A stretch of 50,773 nucleotides of DNA from Treponema sp. UBA6852 (lineage in GTDB: Bacteria; Spirochaetota; Spirochaetia; Treponematales; Treponemataceae), in the NCBI GenBank assembly GCA_002449305.1, contig DKDI01000033.1:1-50773 (forward strand). Direction: 5' to 3'. This document shows positions 25,253 through 34,824 of the stretch, one piece after another; position 1 is the first letter of the stretch; each line of letters starts with the position of its first letter. The notes beneath the pieces are model-generated. The model saw nothing but the letters and a program-made list of their open reading frames with translations. It was not told the DNA's origin and ran no database searches. A program made the position numbers and the translations under genes.

Positions 25253-27593
25253 AGCTTATTTTAAGTCCGAGTGAAATCATCGGAATTCCAATGTTGAAAT
25301 TTGCGCTTGAAGTGTTATCGTCTTCTTTTCCTGTGCGGCTGTTGAATCCTTTTTCGCCTTTTGGACTGTAAAGATTCAGGAAAATATTCTCTGCGCCGAT
25401 GTAGTATTCAAGTGTTGTCCGTGATGATTTTCCGACTTTTTTCTTATAGCCAAGCCTAATGTCAATTGGGCACGAAATCTGTGTGCGCAAACTATCGTTG
25501 TAGAAACTGTTCCTTGTATAACGCTGAATTACAGTTCCGTCTTCAAGTTTTGCCGGGTAGCAGTAAATGCTGCTGCTGTCTTTTTTGGGAGTTCCTGTGG
25601 CGAAAGTTCCTTTTACAGTGAATGTCCAGTGCTCCTTGAACTTGAAGTTTGCAACAGCATTCAGCGTGTGGAATCTGTGGAAGTCAGGATAGTACCATTC
25701 ATCAAGCGGATCGCCGTAATTTGTTGTCTGGTCGTCATAAAGTTTTGTATACGGATTTTTGAATCTTGCCATTACAAACGAGTACGAAAGATAGCCGTCC
25801 CATTTTTCGCCGTTTTTCTTTTCCAGCATAAGATCGAATCCTGTTGTGAATCCTTTTCCGTTGAATCTTGAATCAAGTTTTATATCCATTGGATCTGTGT
25901 CGTCTTCTACAGTAAACATTCTGTTCAGGTAGTGCTTGTAGTAGCCTTCAAGTTTAAAGTTCCAGTCCTCGTTGAATTTAAGCTCGGTTCCTAAGACAGT
26001 GAAAATTGCCCTGTTTGGACTTACATCTGATTCCTTAAGTCCCATGTCTTTGCTTGCAACAATCAGCTCCATTGGAACAGAAGAAAAAAGTCCGCAGCCT
26101 GCGCTGAATGAAACTTTGTCAAAATAATCTGTGTAACGCCACGGTGTGCAGTGCAGAACTGCCCTTGGATTAAACACTGGTTTTGCATCCAGGCTTAAAT
26201 CAGCGTTGTAATTTCTTATGTTAAGCTCGTCAATGCGTAATCCAGTTTCTCCGCTAAAAACAGATGTTTCTGTTCCAAAATTCCAAAGCACATAAGCTGC
26301 TGATTTAAAAACATTATTTCCTTTTTCTTTTATTGAATAATCGATTTCGTAAAAGTCAGGGTACGGCGAATCTTTCTTTAGCTGCTCGTTCCAGCCGTGC
26401 ATTTTTTGTGTAGTGTCGCTTCTGCTCCACATTTCTTCTGCGCCGACTGCAATTCTGTTACTTGCATTAAGTTCCATTTCGCCTTCAATTTTTCCCTGAA
26501 TCTGATGGGCAATTATTCGCTCTTTTTGGCTTTCGTTCTGTGTGTTTAGTTGATATTTTTTTCTTGTTCTTGCCTCGTCGCTTAAAAGGGAACCGTACTG
26601 CTCAAGAAAATCATCGTTGTATTTAAATTCGCCGTCAACAGTTCCGCTGTACGTCAGGTTTTCGAAAGTCCAGTTGTAGCTTGCAAGTGCCTTGACTTGT
26701 GTGTTGTCGCTTGGAATCCATTTTGCGTTCAATGCTGCAAATGCGGTCTGCATACTAAAATCAAAGTCCGATGTTGTGTGCTCGCCATCGTCAGTGTCGT
26801 CTGTTTCAAGCCCAACTCCGTCGCTTCCGTAGAATGCGTTGAAAGTCAAGTTCAGTTTTTCCGCCGGATTCCAATAAATTTTTGTGTAGAAGTCGCGGAT
26901 ATAAGGAACGGTTTTTAGCGCGTCTGTAATTTCATTTGAACCGCCAAACATTTTGTATGCTCCAATGTAGCCTTCAATGTAAGTAATTTTTCCGCCTGCA
27001 AAAACTCCAAAATTATTTGTTACTGGAAGCTGAATAAATAAATCTGTCGCAATAGAAGTTATGTTGAAATCAAAGTGAATTTCTTCGCCCGGCTGAACTG
27101 TTGTTACTTCCATAAGTCCTGAAAGAGCCTGTCCGTAGCGCGCCGAAAAAACTCCGTTGCTCATCTTTACGCTGTCTGTCATGTGTGGATTGAAGATTGA
27201 ATATGCGCCGCCCCAGTGCCACGGATAAAGAATGTAAACTCCGTCAAGAACAGTCTGCATTTCCCTTGGATAGCCTCCGCGGATTGAAGGCTCGCTGTTC
27301 CAGTTGCCGTTAAAAGTTATGCCGGGCATTGTTTGCACGGAACTCATAACGTCTTCAACAAGTCCGATCTGCGAAGTTGTTTTGAGTTGTTCCTTGTCCA
27401 TTACGACAGAAACTCCGCTCACTGCTTCTTTTTCCGAATCTGCGGTTTGTTCAAGAGTAAGGCCTTCGCCTTCCATTATGATGTCGTCAAAATTGTCATC
27501 AGACTGCATTGCCTCTTGTGCTGCCTGCGCATGAACAAAAAAACTTGAAGCGAAAAGTCCCAGTGCGATAAATAGTTTGAATACCTGGTTCAT
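25248..27593 (-). CDS. TonB-dependent outer-membrane receptor
   Basis: A 781-residue receptor with a signal peptide (about 1-25, cut near VHAQA), a plug domain (about 60-170; SQIGLVEDVMSSVQTMPGIT, SIRGGYPREMQTVLDG) and a long beta-barrel ending in the aromatic C-terminal signal ..GLKISY. A possible TonB box is near DDIIMEGE. It has no N-terminal carboxypeptidase-like domain and no obvious motif for siderophores or cobalamin, so the cargo is unknown. The start at 27593 has GGGAGG just upstream. The following exbB-exbD-exbD-tonB genes form a dedicated energising set. Confidence 0.9.
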   Translation of the reverse strand: MNQVFKLFIALGLFASSFFVHAQAAQEAMQSDDNFDDIIMEGEGLTLEQTADSEKEAVSGVSVVMDKEQLKTTSQIGLVEDVMSSVQTMPGITFNGNWNSEPSIRGGYPREMQTVLDGVYILYPWHWGGAYSIFNPHMTDSVKMSNGVFSARYGQALSGLMEVTTVQPGEEIHFDFNITSIATDLFIQLPVTNNFGVFAGGKITYIEGYIGAYKMFGGSNEITDALKTVPYIRDFYTKIYWNPAEKLNLTFNAFYGSDGVGLETDDTDDGEHTTSDFDFSMQTAFAALNAKWIPSDNTQVKALASYNWTFENLTYSGTVDGEFKYNDDFLEQYGSLLSDEARTRKKYQLNTQNESQKERIIAHQIQGKIEGEMELNASNRIAVGAEEMWSRSDTTQKMHGWNEQLKKDSPYPDFYEIDYSIKEKGNNVFKSAAYVLWNFGTETSVFSGETGLRIDELNIRNYNADLSLDAKPVFNPRAVLHCTPWRYTDYFDKVSFSAGCGLFSSVPMELIVASKDMGLKESDVSPNRAIFTVLGTELKFNEDWNFKLEGYYKHYLNRMFTVEDDTDPMDIKLDSRFNGKGFTTGFDLMLEKKNGEKWDGYLSYSFVMARFKNPYTKLYDDQTTNYGDPLDEWYYPDFHRFHTLNAVANFKFKEHWTFTVKGTFATGTPKKDSSSIYCYPAKLEDGTVIQRYTRNSFYNDSLRTQISCPIDIRLGYKKKVGKSSRTTLEYYIGAENIFLNLYSPKGEKGFNSRTGKEDDNTSSANFNIGIPMISLGLKISY

Positions 27594-27618
27594 TTTTCCT
27601 CCCATTTGTACTTGAATA

Positions 27619-27660
27619 ATAAAACCTAAGTGCTTTGGTACTTATTTTGTTAGTTTTATT
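27619..27660 (-). promoter_or_regulatory. 5' UTR hairpin of the TonB-dependent receptor mRNA
   Basis: On the minus strand AATAAAACTAA pairs with TTAGGTTTTATT (one bulge) across about 19 bases, right at the expected mRNA start. It may stabilise the message or regulate it; it matches no riboswitch I know. Confidence 0.35.
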
Positions 27661-27662
27661 GA

Positions 27663-27690
27663 ATTATATAAAATGTATATCGTTTGTCAA
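27663..27690 (-). promoter_or_regulatory. Sigma-70 promoter of the Ton operon
   Basis: TTGACA (27690-27685) and TATAAT (27668-27663) with a 16-bp spacer on the minus strand, about 63 bases before the ribosome-site-supported start. Confidence 0.75.
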
Positions 27691-27693
27691 TAT

Positions 27694-28049
27694 GATTTTA
27701 GTAATTAACATTAATATATTTTTGTTTTAGAATAAAATATTAATGTAAAACATAGATTTTAAAGTAAACATATAAGTTTGTGGACAAAAGAAAATATAAT
27801 TTGTGTTATGCCGCGTTTTTTAGGTGATAAGTTGCATAATTTTAAAGATGAATTTTTGCAGATGACAATTTTGCTGTTTGTTGAATAAATTGACAAGCTG
27901 ATATTTTTCATATAAACTCTCTTTTACAATAACGTATGTTATTTTTATATCTTATAATCTTTTTGCTTGTCAATACAGAATAAAAAAAATTTCTAAAAAC
28001 ACGTTGTTGTGTTATAAACTTTTATGAACCATCTTGTGGAGTTTTATTT
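27694..28049. other. AT-rich divergent intergenic region
   Basis: No gene is seen. It contains the perfect palindrome AATAAC-GTAT-GTTATT at 27928-27943 and a TATAAT at 27953-27958 oriented toward the outer-membrane protein gene; TTGACA..TATAAA near 27890-27915 is another weak plus-strand promoter candidate. Confidence 0.4.
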
Positions 28050-28820
28050 ATGAAAAAGATTTTTTTGCTTTTAGCTGTAGCTTTTGTTGCTGCAATCAAT
28101 TGTTTTGCAAATATTCAGTTTAGCTTCGATGTTGTTGGAAAGCCTATCAATCATTCAGAAATTGAAATTCCTACTGTGCGCGGAAAAAATTTAGATGACT
28201 TTACAGGCTCGATTAACAAACTGCTAGAATTTGGATTTGAAGCGGGGATTGTTTATTTTGTTGAAAAAGAAAATTCAGAAACTGGAAAAATGCTTTTTAG
28301 TTTATTAGATGAAGATTCTGCAGAAAGTCAGCAGGAAAACCAAACGGACAGTTCAAAATATCAGTGTGGAATTTATTTTGATGTTGAAATGCTTTCTTAC
28401 AGAAATGCAATAATTAAAATAAAAAAAGATGATAAAACAAAAAAGACTTTCAATGACAAAGTTAATGGTGGAGATTATTCTTTGGCTTTGGGATTTTGCG
28501 GCCGCTACAACAAGTCTGAATCTTTTTTCTTTGATTTTAAACTTGGACTTTACGGAAGCTATACTTCATTTGAAAACAAAGACGATTCGTATAATTTAAT
28601 GTCGCTTGCAGGCGGATGTGAACTCGGAATTTCTATAAATTACAGAATTCTAAAAACTTCAAAGTTTGCAACGGCTCTTTCCTTGGGATGCGAAATAAAT
28701 GCTGGTTCTTGCTTTGGAACTTTAAGTGAATCTGGCTATGATGACACGACATTTGATCTTTCTTCTAAATCTACTGAAATAGGAATAGAAGTTCACACAG
28801 GCGTAAAGTTTATTCTTTAA
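28050..28820 (+). CDS. Predicted outer-membrane beta-barrel protein of unknown function
   Basis: A 256-residue exported protein with a clear signal peptide (MKKIFLLLAVAFVAAINCFA, cut after about residue 20). The mature part alternates hydrophobic and polar residues in strands with Gly/Tyr-rich turns (YSLALGFCGRYNKSE, FFFDFKLGLYGSYTSFE) and ends with GIEVHTGVKFIL, as small barrels do. GGAG lies 11 bases before the ATG. It is transcribed away from the Ton operon. No family is recognised. Confidence 0.65.
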   Translation: MKKIFLLLAVAFVAAINCFANIQFSFDVVGKPINHSEIEIPTVRGKNLDDFTGSINKLLEFGFEAGIVYFVEKENSETGKMLFSLLDEDSAESQQENQTDSSKYQCGIYFDVEMLSYRNAIIKIKKDDKTKKTFNDKVNGGDYSLALGFCGRYNKSESFFFDFKLGLYGSYTSFENKDDSYNLMSLAGGCELGISINYRILKTSKFATALSLGCEINAGSCFGTLSESGYDDTTFDLSSKSTEIGIEVHTGVKFIL

Positions 28821-28900
28821 AAACTGAAACTCTGCATGGCAATTTCGCGTCGGCGTTCATTGCGCTTCAAGTCCTAGAATTTTTGTTGATTAATTTAAAT

Positions 28901-28932
28901 AAAAAAAAGGATACTTCATTACGAAGTGTCCT
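28901..28932 (-). terminator. Terminator after the tRNA(CAU) gene
   Basis: Stem AGGACACTTC/GAAGTATCCT on the minus strand followed by eight T residues. It can also form on the plus strand at the end of the outer-membrane protein gene. Confidence 0.85.
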
Positions 28933-28944
28933 TTATAATTTTAC

Positions 28945-29018
<74 letters not shown>

Positions 29019-29080
29019 GAATGTCAAATATTATATCTGAAATTTTACATTGGGGTCAATAGCAAAAATGTTTTCTTCCG

Positions 29081-31144
29081 CTAGATTTTGAATTTCGACA
29101 GGACGCTGTCCATGACCTTTATGCTGTCGTGGGTTGTCTGCGCCATTTCGGAGATGTTCTGCGCGGAGGTGTTTATTTCCTTTACGCCTTCCGACATTTC
29201 GTCCATGCTTCCTGCAACCTGCTGGGCGAGCATATCGAGGTTTCCGGCTGCGGTCGCAACATTCTCAACTGCGGCGGACATTTCCTTTGCGGTCTTGAGA
29301 ACTGTTGAAGTCGTATCGTCCACGTCCTGCAGATTCGCTAGAACCTGTTTTGAGGACTCATGCTGGCGCGACATTGTTGTGTCCACATTCTGAACAAGTG
29401 ATTCAGTGGAGCTGACTTTTTCAGTTATCTTTTCAAATTCCTTTACGGAAATTTCTGAAGTCTCAACAACCTTTGCAATCACCTGGCCGATTGTCTCAAG
29501 CTCCTTCTTGATTGAATTTGACTGCGCGGCGGAATTCTCGGCAAGCTTTCTGATTTCGTCCGCAACAACACTGAATCCCTTTCCGGCTTCTCCTGCATGC
29601 GCGGCTTCAATCGCGGCGTTCATGGCAAGAAGATTCGTCTGCGAGGCAATCTGCGAGATTACGGAGTTCGCGTCGGCAAGATTCTTGGACTGCTCCGCCA
29701 TGTTCTTGATTTCATCCGCCATTTCGTTCTGGCGCGTCTTTCCGGAATCAGTGATGCGGATAAGCTCCTTGTATTCTCCGGCAAGGTTTGCGACGGATTC
29801 CGACATTTCCGCGATGTCAGCAACCATTTTCTCGATGAAAGATGACGATTCCGTGATTTTTGCGGACTGGTCTTCGATGTTCTTTTCAAGCGAATCAATT
29901 CCGCGGCTTGAGCTGTCAAGAATTCCCTGAACTTCATCAAGCGTCTTGTTCTGTTTTTCAATCTGATTTTTTACGCTCAGAATGTTCGACATAATCTGGG
30001 AGACCGCGCTTGCCGATTCCTGCGAAGTTGAAGCCAGGCTTGTTCCTATTGACTCAAGCTGGGATTCCGCCGAATTCACGTCCGCAAGAAGACTTCTCAA
30101 AGTTCCGATAAACTGGTTCACGGAATCTATCATCTCGCCGATTTCATTCTCTTTGTTTGTGTCTATTTTTACAGTAAGGTCGGAAGTGCCGGATTCTCCG
30201 TTCAGGCTTCTGAATGCCACGGACGTTCTTCTCAAAGGCTTCATCACAATCTGCAGAATTATAAATAGGATTACTCCAAGGCTTGCAAGAATCGCAACAA
30301 TCACAACAGGAAGCGCAAGACTAACAAGGTGCGATGAGCTTTTTGCAAGTTCCTTCAGATTTATTCCGAGGTAAAGCATGGCGTTTCCGTCTTCGCTGTC
30401 AATCGGGCTGAAAACCGTCGCGGCAACGTTTCCCTTGTAGCGGTCAATCAGCTCAAGGACATGGCGTTTTTCGTAGACTTCGCCGATGATGAAAGGACTT
30501 CCCATTTTTCCGCCGGTCTTTGGTTTGCCGTTCTCGTCAATGTCAGAACTTTCAACGCAAGTGTCTTCTATAAAGATGTTCATGCTGCATCCGAGCGTGG
30601 AACCGTATTCTGAAATCCACTCATGGTCTGAAATTTCCTGCTGAATCAAAAGAACGCTTCCGTTTATCGCTGGAAACTTTGCGGCTGCGGTTGCAAGAAC
30701 CTCGTCATTTTTGAGAGAGACGCATGAATTCAGTTTTCCGCCCGCGGCAGCCTTGAGCGCGTTCTTTTCGGAGGCAAGCGAAACAGAACTGTTCTTTCCG
30801 GCTGAATAGATTGTCTCGCCTGAGGTTTTGGCAAGAATCACGCTGTAAAGCTCCGCTTCTTTCTGAGCTTCCGAAAGCCTCTTAAAAATTTCGTCCTTAG
30901 ATGAAATGCCACTCCAGTCAATCTTGTCCTGAATCACTGAAAGCTTTTTCTCAAGATTTTCCCGCCGTGAATCGAACAGAACGTGCATCCTGTCCGAGCT
31001 TGCTCTAAGCTCCATTTTTTTCATTCCTGTAATTTCGCCCGAAATCATCTTGCGCAGAACCAGCGAAACGCAGACCGAAACAACAACTGAAAGCACAACA
31101 GAAATAACAACAAGCACTGAATAAATAGACTTCTTCTTTTCCAT
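29081..31144 (-). CDS. Methyl-accepting chemotaxis protein
   Basis: A 687-residue transmembrane receptor. Membrane helix 1 spans about 8-31, then a periplasmic sensor (about 32-270, Cache-like), membrane helix 2 (about 272-298), a HAMP region (about 300-355) with NEIGEMIDSVNQFIGTL, and a long helical signalling domain. The hairpin tip that contacts CheA/CheW is ASQTNLLAMNAAIEAAHAGE. The ligand is unknown. The gene is visibly richer in G+C and uses different third bases from its neighbours, which may reflect expression or transfer. It is monocistronic with its own promoter. Confidence 0.93.
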   Translation of the reverse strand: MEKKKSIYSVLVVISVVLSVVVSVCVSLVLRKMISGEITGMKKMELRASSDRMHVLFDSRRENLEKKLSVIQDKIDWSGISSKDEIFKRLSEAQKEAELYSVILAKTSGETIYSAGKNSSVSLASEKNALKAAAGGKLNSCVSLKNDEVLATAAAKFPAINGSVLLIQQEISDHEWISEYGSTLGCSMNIFIEDTCVESSDIDENGKPKTGGKMGSPFIIGEVYEKRHVLELIDRYKGNVAATVFSPIDSEDGNAMLYLGINLKELAKSSSHLVSLALPVVIVAILASLGVILFIILQIVMKPLRRTSVAFRSLNGESGTSDLTVKIDTNKENEIGEMIDSVNQFIGTLRSLLADVNSAESQLESIGTSLASTSQESASAVSQIMSNILSVKNQIEKQNKTLDEVQGILDSSSRGIDSLEKNIEDQSAKITESSSFIEKMVADIAEMSESVANLAGEYKELIRITDSGKTRQNEMADEIKNMAEQSKNLADANSVISQIASQTNLLAMNAAIEAAHAGEAGKGFSVVADEIRKLAENSAAQSNSIKKELETIGQVIAKVVETSEISVKEFEKITEKVSSTESLVQNVDTTMSRQHESSKQVLANLQDVDDTTSTVLKTAKEMSAAVENVATAAGNLDMLAQQVAGSMDEMSEGVKEINTSAQNISEMAQTTHDSIKVMDSVLSKFKI

Positions 31145-31178
31145 AAAAAACCTACCGAGAATTTCGTAACCCCTTTTT

Positions 31179-31207
31179 ATATTATTCAGCTACGGGGTGA
31201 ATGTCAA
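31179..31207 (-). promoter_or_regulatory. Sigma-70 promoter of the chemotaxis receptor
   Basis: TTGACA (31207-31202) and TAATAT (31184-31179), 17-bp spacer, minus strand. A GGTAGG ribosome site lies before the ATG at 31144. Chemotaxis genes often use a flagellar sigma factor, but this is the ordinary consensus. Confidence 0.7.
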
Positions 31208-31252
31208 TTTTTTTTGCTTAACTAAACGATATTTTATTGATACAATTTTAAC

Positions 31253-32128
31253 ATGAGCAATGTAACTACGATTATTCCGACGCCTTCAACTTTTAAACGT
31301 GTGGTTCTTGTTATTGCCGGCGCAGTTATTTTTTCCATGAATCTGAATTCTTTTGCTTATGCGGCAGAACTTTTTCCAGGCGGATTTGCAGGAATTTCGC
31401 TTTTGATTCAGCGAGCATTTTTGAAGTTTTTCAATGTAAAAATTCCGTATACAGTTTTGTATTTTGCGCTGAATGCCGTGCCGGTTTTTATAAGCTTTAA
31501 ATATATTGGAAAGAAGTTCACAATTTTTTCTTTGCTGATGATTGCAATTTCTTCGTTTCTTACAGATTTTATTCCTTCAATACGCATTACAGACGATTTG
31601 CTTTTGTGCTCGATTTTCGGTGGAATTTTAAACGGACTTGCTATAACTTGCTGCCTTTATGCTGATGCTACAAGCGGCGGAACGGACTTTATCGCAATTT
31701 ATTTTTCTGAAAAAAAAGGCATGGATATGTGGAACATGATTTTCGGAATGAATATTTGCGTTCTTGTTGTGGCTGGAATTCTTTTTGGCTGGGACAAAGC
31801 TCTTTATTCGATTATTTTTCAGTTCAGCTCGACTCAAATCTTAAATGAACTTTATCGCCGCTATCAAAAAATAACGCTTTTTATTATCACAGAAAAACCC
31901 GACGAAATGTACCATGTTGTAAGGACTTCTACAAACCATGACGCTACAAAATTTATTGGAACAGGCTGCTACAAAAATTCAGAAAAGACAATGCTTTACA
32001 CAGTTGTTTCTGCGGATGAGCTTGGACCTTTGAGCCGTGAGCTTAAAAAATGCGATCCAGCCGCTTTTATAAATGTTTTAAAAACAAAAGAAATTTTAGG
32101 GCGGTTTTTTACAAGAAGCAAAGATTAA
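31253..32128 (+). CDS. YitT-family membrane protein
   Basis: A 291-residue inner-membrane protein of the YitT family. Five or so hydrophobic segments make up the N-terminal DUF161-type part (ELFPGGFAGISLLIQRAF; YADATSGGTDFIAIYFSEK). A cytoplasmic C-terminal DUF2179 domain (about 200-290) contains GTGCYKNSEKTMLYTVVS. The biochemical role is not established. No clear ribosome site precedes the ATG; TACAAT lies 8 bases before it, so the message may be nearly leaderless. Confidence 0.9.
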   Translation: MSNVTTIIPTPSTFKRVVLVIAGAVIFSMNLNSFAYAAELFPGGFAGISLLIQRAFLKFFNVKIPYTVLYFALNAVPVFISFKYIGKKFTIFSLLMIAISSFLTDFIPSIRITDDLLLCSIFGGILNGLAITCCLYADATSGGTDFIAIYFSEKKGMDMWNMIFGMNICVLVVAGILFGWDKALYSIIFQFSSTQILNELYRRYQKITLFIITEKPDEMYHVVRTSTNHDATKFIGTGCYKNSEKTMLYTVVSADELGPLSRELKKCDPAAFINVLKTKEILGRFFTRSKD

Positions 32129-32135
32129 GCGTTTA

Positions 32136-32759
32136 TTAAACTTTTCCGCAGCATTTGAGAAGAAAAAATATGTGCTGAATTTTTCGGGGAAGAATTTTCC
32201 GCAGAGGCTCGGTGCTTTTGTTTTCGGGGCAGAGAGCCATTGCCTGCGCCATTATGTCGCTCATTGCAGGAGGAACGCCGCCTAGAATTTTTTCTGCTTC
32301 ATCTTTTGAATACTGCCTGTGGGAAAGTCCAAGCCTTGAAAGTTTTTCTTCCGGATAAAATTTGCATGGCCGCCAGACAAGTGAACGGTTTTTGCTGTAA
32401 AAACAGCTTGCTCCAAAAAGCCTGCAAATAAAAGGACGTCCGCCGTAAATGGAACAATGATAATTATTTTCCGCATTGAAAAAGATGCAGGTTTTGCCGG
32501 AATTTTCTGCGCTTTCAAGAAGTTTTTCCGCAGTTTGCCTTTGATTTTGTATAAGCCACAATGCCATAAAGTTGGCCTCGGCTTGTGTTAAATCCGGCTC
32601 AAAGTTGTGGCAGCACATTCCGCATCCAGAAGGACAGGTGAATTTTGTTTTTTTGTACCAGTCCGACTGCTGCTTTTCAAGTTTAAAATAAAGTCTTTCT
32701 GTTTCGGCGGCAATTTTGCCTTCGCAAGTGTCTTTTAGGCTTTCAAAAACTGATTCCAT
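32136..32759 (-). CDS. YkgJ-type cysteine-cluster protein (putative metal-binding)
   Basis: A 207-residue cytoplasmic protein with the Cys pattern of the YkgJ / CxxCxxCC family: CPSGCGMCC near residue 43, then CIFF, CSIYGGRPFICRLFG and a further Cys in WRPCKFYP. Members are predicted to bind zinc or an iron-sulphur cluster; the function is unknown. It ends 8 bp from the convergent YitT-like gene. Confidence 0.85.
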   Translation of the reverse strand: MESVFESLKDTCEGKIAAETERLYFKLEKQQSDWYKKTKFTCPSGCGMCCHNFEPDLTQAEANFMALWLIQNQRQTAEKLLESAENSGKTCIFFNAENNYHCSIYGGRPFICRLFGASCFYSKNRSLVWRPCKFYPEEKLSRLGLSHRQYSKDEAEKILGGVPPAMSDIMAQAMALCPENKSTEPLRKILPRKIQHIFFLLKCCGKV

Positions 32760-32850
32760 GGCCTTTGCCTAAATTAAGTTTTTACAAAAATTTTGCGCTG
32801 CACGTTTTTTTATTCTAGGTTTTATACAAGTCAAAAAAAGCGGCTTCTTA

Positions 32851-32958
32851 AATGTCATTCCCGTGCTACGACACTGCGATGTTTACGCAGTAAACTCGGT
32901 CAGGAATCTGTTTTAGATTATCGGGTCAAGCCCGATAATGACAGGCTCGACATTCAGT
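32851..32958. repeat. Dispersed repeat copy between the YkgJ gene and asnB
   Basis: Contains TGTCATTCCCGTGCT, the perfect palindrome TTATCGGGTCAAGCCCGATAA and a terminal GCTCGACATT, all found in other copies. Confidence 0.7.
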
Positions 32959-32964
32959 TTAAAA

Positions 32965-34731
32965 CTATCTTTTGTAAGCGTCATTGTGTACGCCGCTTAT
33001 AGCTCTTCCGCTAGGCTCGTCCATTTTGCTCCAGGCTTCGTCCCATTCTAGGGCTTTTGCTGTTGAGCAGGCGACTCCGGCTTCATGCGGAACTACAAGT
33101 GCTGCGCTTTCGCTTGGGAAGAGGTTTGAAAAAATTTCCCTGTAGTAATATTCTTCCTTTGTAACAGGAGTGTTTACCGGGAATCTTTTTGCTCTCTGGG
33201 CGAATTCTGCATCCGAAACTTTCTGCGCTGTCATTTCTTTTAATGTGTCAATCCAGCTGTAGCCTACGCCGTCGCTGAACTGTTCTTTTTGTCTCCAGCA
33301 AATGTCAGGCGGAAGAATGTCTTCAAATGCCTTGCGGACAATCCATTTTTCAATGCGCTGTTTTCCGTTCGGAAGCTTTATATTCATTTTGTCGAGAGGA
33401 TTCAACCTCATTGCAATATCAATAAAATCTTTGTCAAGGAAAGGAACTCGGCCTTCAACTCCCCAGGCTGCAAGAGATTTGTTTGCGCGCAGGCAGTCGT
33501 AAAGGTGCAGTTTGCTCATTTTGCGTACAAGCTCCTCATGGAACTCGCGGGCATTAGGCGCTTTATGGAAGTACAAATATCCGCCAAAAAGCTCATCGCT
33601 TCCTTCGCCAGAAAGAACCATTTTGATTCCCATGGATTTTATAACGCGGGCAAGAAGATACATTGGTGTTGATGCGCGCACGGTTGTGATGTCGTAAGTT
33701 TCAATGTGGTAAATTACGTCTTCAAGAGCATCCAGCGCTTCCTGAATTGTAAAGTGAACTTCATGGTGAACTGTTCCTATAAAGTCAGCGGCTTTTTTTG
33801 CTGCGATTAAGTCCGGGCTGCCTTCAAGTCCTACTGCAAAACTGTGAAGCTGCGGCCACCAGGCATCTTTTAAAGATCCGGTTTCAATTCTTTTTTTTGC
33901 GAATTTTTGTGTTATTGCCGCGATTACAGTTGAGTCAAGTCCTCCTGAAAGCAAAACTCCATAAGGAACGTCGCTCATAAGCTGCTGCTTTACGGCTTTT
34001 TCAAGTCCATCGCGCACATTCTGAATCACATCTTCATTTATGATTTCTCCGTTGTCATCTGTTGCGCGTTTTGCGTTTTCTACTGCGCTGAATTCTTCCC
34101 AGTCGCGTTTGTACCAAAGAGTCGGTTTTTTGTCTTTTGAATAGAAATAATGTCCGTTTGGAAACTCCTCTATAGAAACCATGTTCTGTCCTTCAAGAGC
34201 CTTTAGTTCCGAAGCAACATAGTAACGTCCCTGCTTATCCCATGCCTGATAAAGCGGAATAACGCCGATTTCGTCGCGGGCAATTAAATAAACGTCTTTT
34301 TCTGAATCATAAAGCGCGAATGCAAAAATTCCAGAAAGCTCTTCTATCATTTTGCAAAAGCCGTTTTCTTCTGCTCTGTATTTTTTGTAAAGCGGAATTA
34401 TAACTTCGCAGTCGCTCTGTGTTTTGAAGCTATATTTTCCTGCAAATTGTCTGCGGATTTCCTGATGATTGTAAATTTCACCGTTTGCCGCAAGAATAAT
34501 TTTTCCGTCATCGCTAACAAGCGGCTGTTTTCCAGAAAGCGGATCTACAATAGAAAGACGTTCGTGGCTTAAAATTGCGTTGTTTCCTGTGTAAACCCCG
34601 CTCCAGTCCGGTCCCCTATGACGGATTTTTTTAGACATATCCAGAACTTGGGAACGAAGCTGTTCTTTTAAACCTTCATCAATTGGCTGTGAGCCGCTGT
34701 TTAAATCAAATGCGCCAACAAATCCACACAT
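32965..34731 (-). CDS. asnB: Asparagine synthetase B (glutamine-hydrolysing)
   Basis: AsnB amidates aspartate with glutamine and ATP. The mature protein starts MCGFVGAFD, so the nucleophile Cys2 requires initiation at 34731 (AGGGG upstream) rather than at the ATG 18 bases earlier. The glutaminase domain (about 1-205) has IRHRGPDWSG and ILSHERLSIVDP. The synthetase domain has the pyrophosphate loop LLSGGLDSTVIAAI and MVLSGEGSDELFGGY. The 588-residue length fits. The gene has its own promoter but a terminator-like hairpin between promoter and start, so attenuation is likely. Confidence 0.95.
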   Translation of the reverse strand: MCGFVGAFDLNSGSQPIDEGLKEQLRSQVLDMSKKIRHRGPDWSGVYTGNNAILSHERLSIVDPLSGKQPLVSDDGKIILAANGEIYNHQEIRRQFAGKYSFKTQSDCEVIIPLYKKYRAEENGFCKMIEELSGIFAFALYDSEKDVYLIARDEIGVIPLYQAWDKQGRYYVASELKALEGQNMVSIEEFPNGHYFYSKDKKPTLWYKRDWEEFSAVENAKRATDDNGEIINEDVIQNVRDGLEKAVKQQLMSDVPYGVLLSGGLDSTVIAAITQKFAKKRIETGSLKDAWWPQLHSFAVGLEGSPDLIAAKKAADFIGTVHHEVHFTIQEALDALEDVIYHIETYDITTVRASTPMYLLARVIKSMGIKMVLSGEGSDELFGGYLYFHKAPNAREFHEELVRKMSKLHLYDCLRANKSLAAWGVEGRVPFLDKDFIDIAMRLNPLDKMNIKLPNGKQRIEKWIVRKAFEDILPPDICWRQKEQFSDGVGYSWIDTLKEMTAQKVSDAEFAQRAKRFPVNTPVTKEEYYYREIFSNLFPSESAALVVPHEAGVACSTAKALEWDEAWSKMDEPSGRAISGVHNDAYKR

Positions 34732-34758
34732 AAATAACCCCTTTTTCAATTAATTGGC

Positions 34759-34810
34759 AAAAAAAAGACGCCTGTTCTAAGGACATAAAAATACCCAAAA
34801 AACAGACGTC
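34759..34810 (-). terminator. Terminator-like hairpin in the asnB leader
   Basis: On the minus strand GACGTCTGTT pairs with AACAGGCGTC (one mismatch) and eight T residues follow. It lies between the asnB promoter and start codon. The loop holds GTCCTTAG. A 12-codon frame, MTSVFWVFLCP-stop (34812-34777), fills the 5' arm and loop. Confidence 0.7.
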
Positions 34811-34824
34811 ATTGTCTAAAAAAC

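Noticed and set aside
29081..31144. Genomic island containing the chemotaxis receptor
   Set aside because: The GC-richer codon use is confined to one gene; no integrase or flanking repeats support an island.
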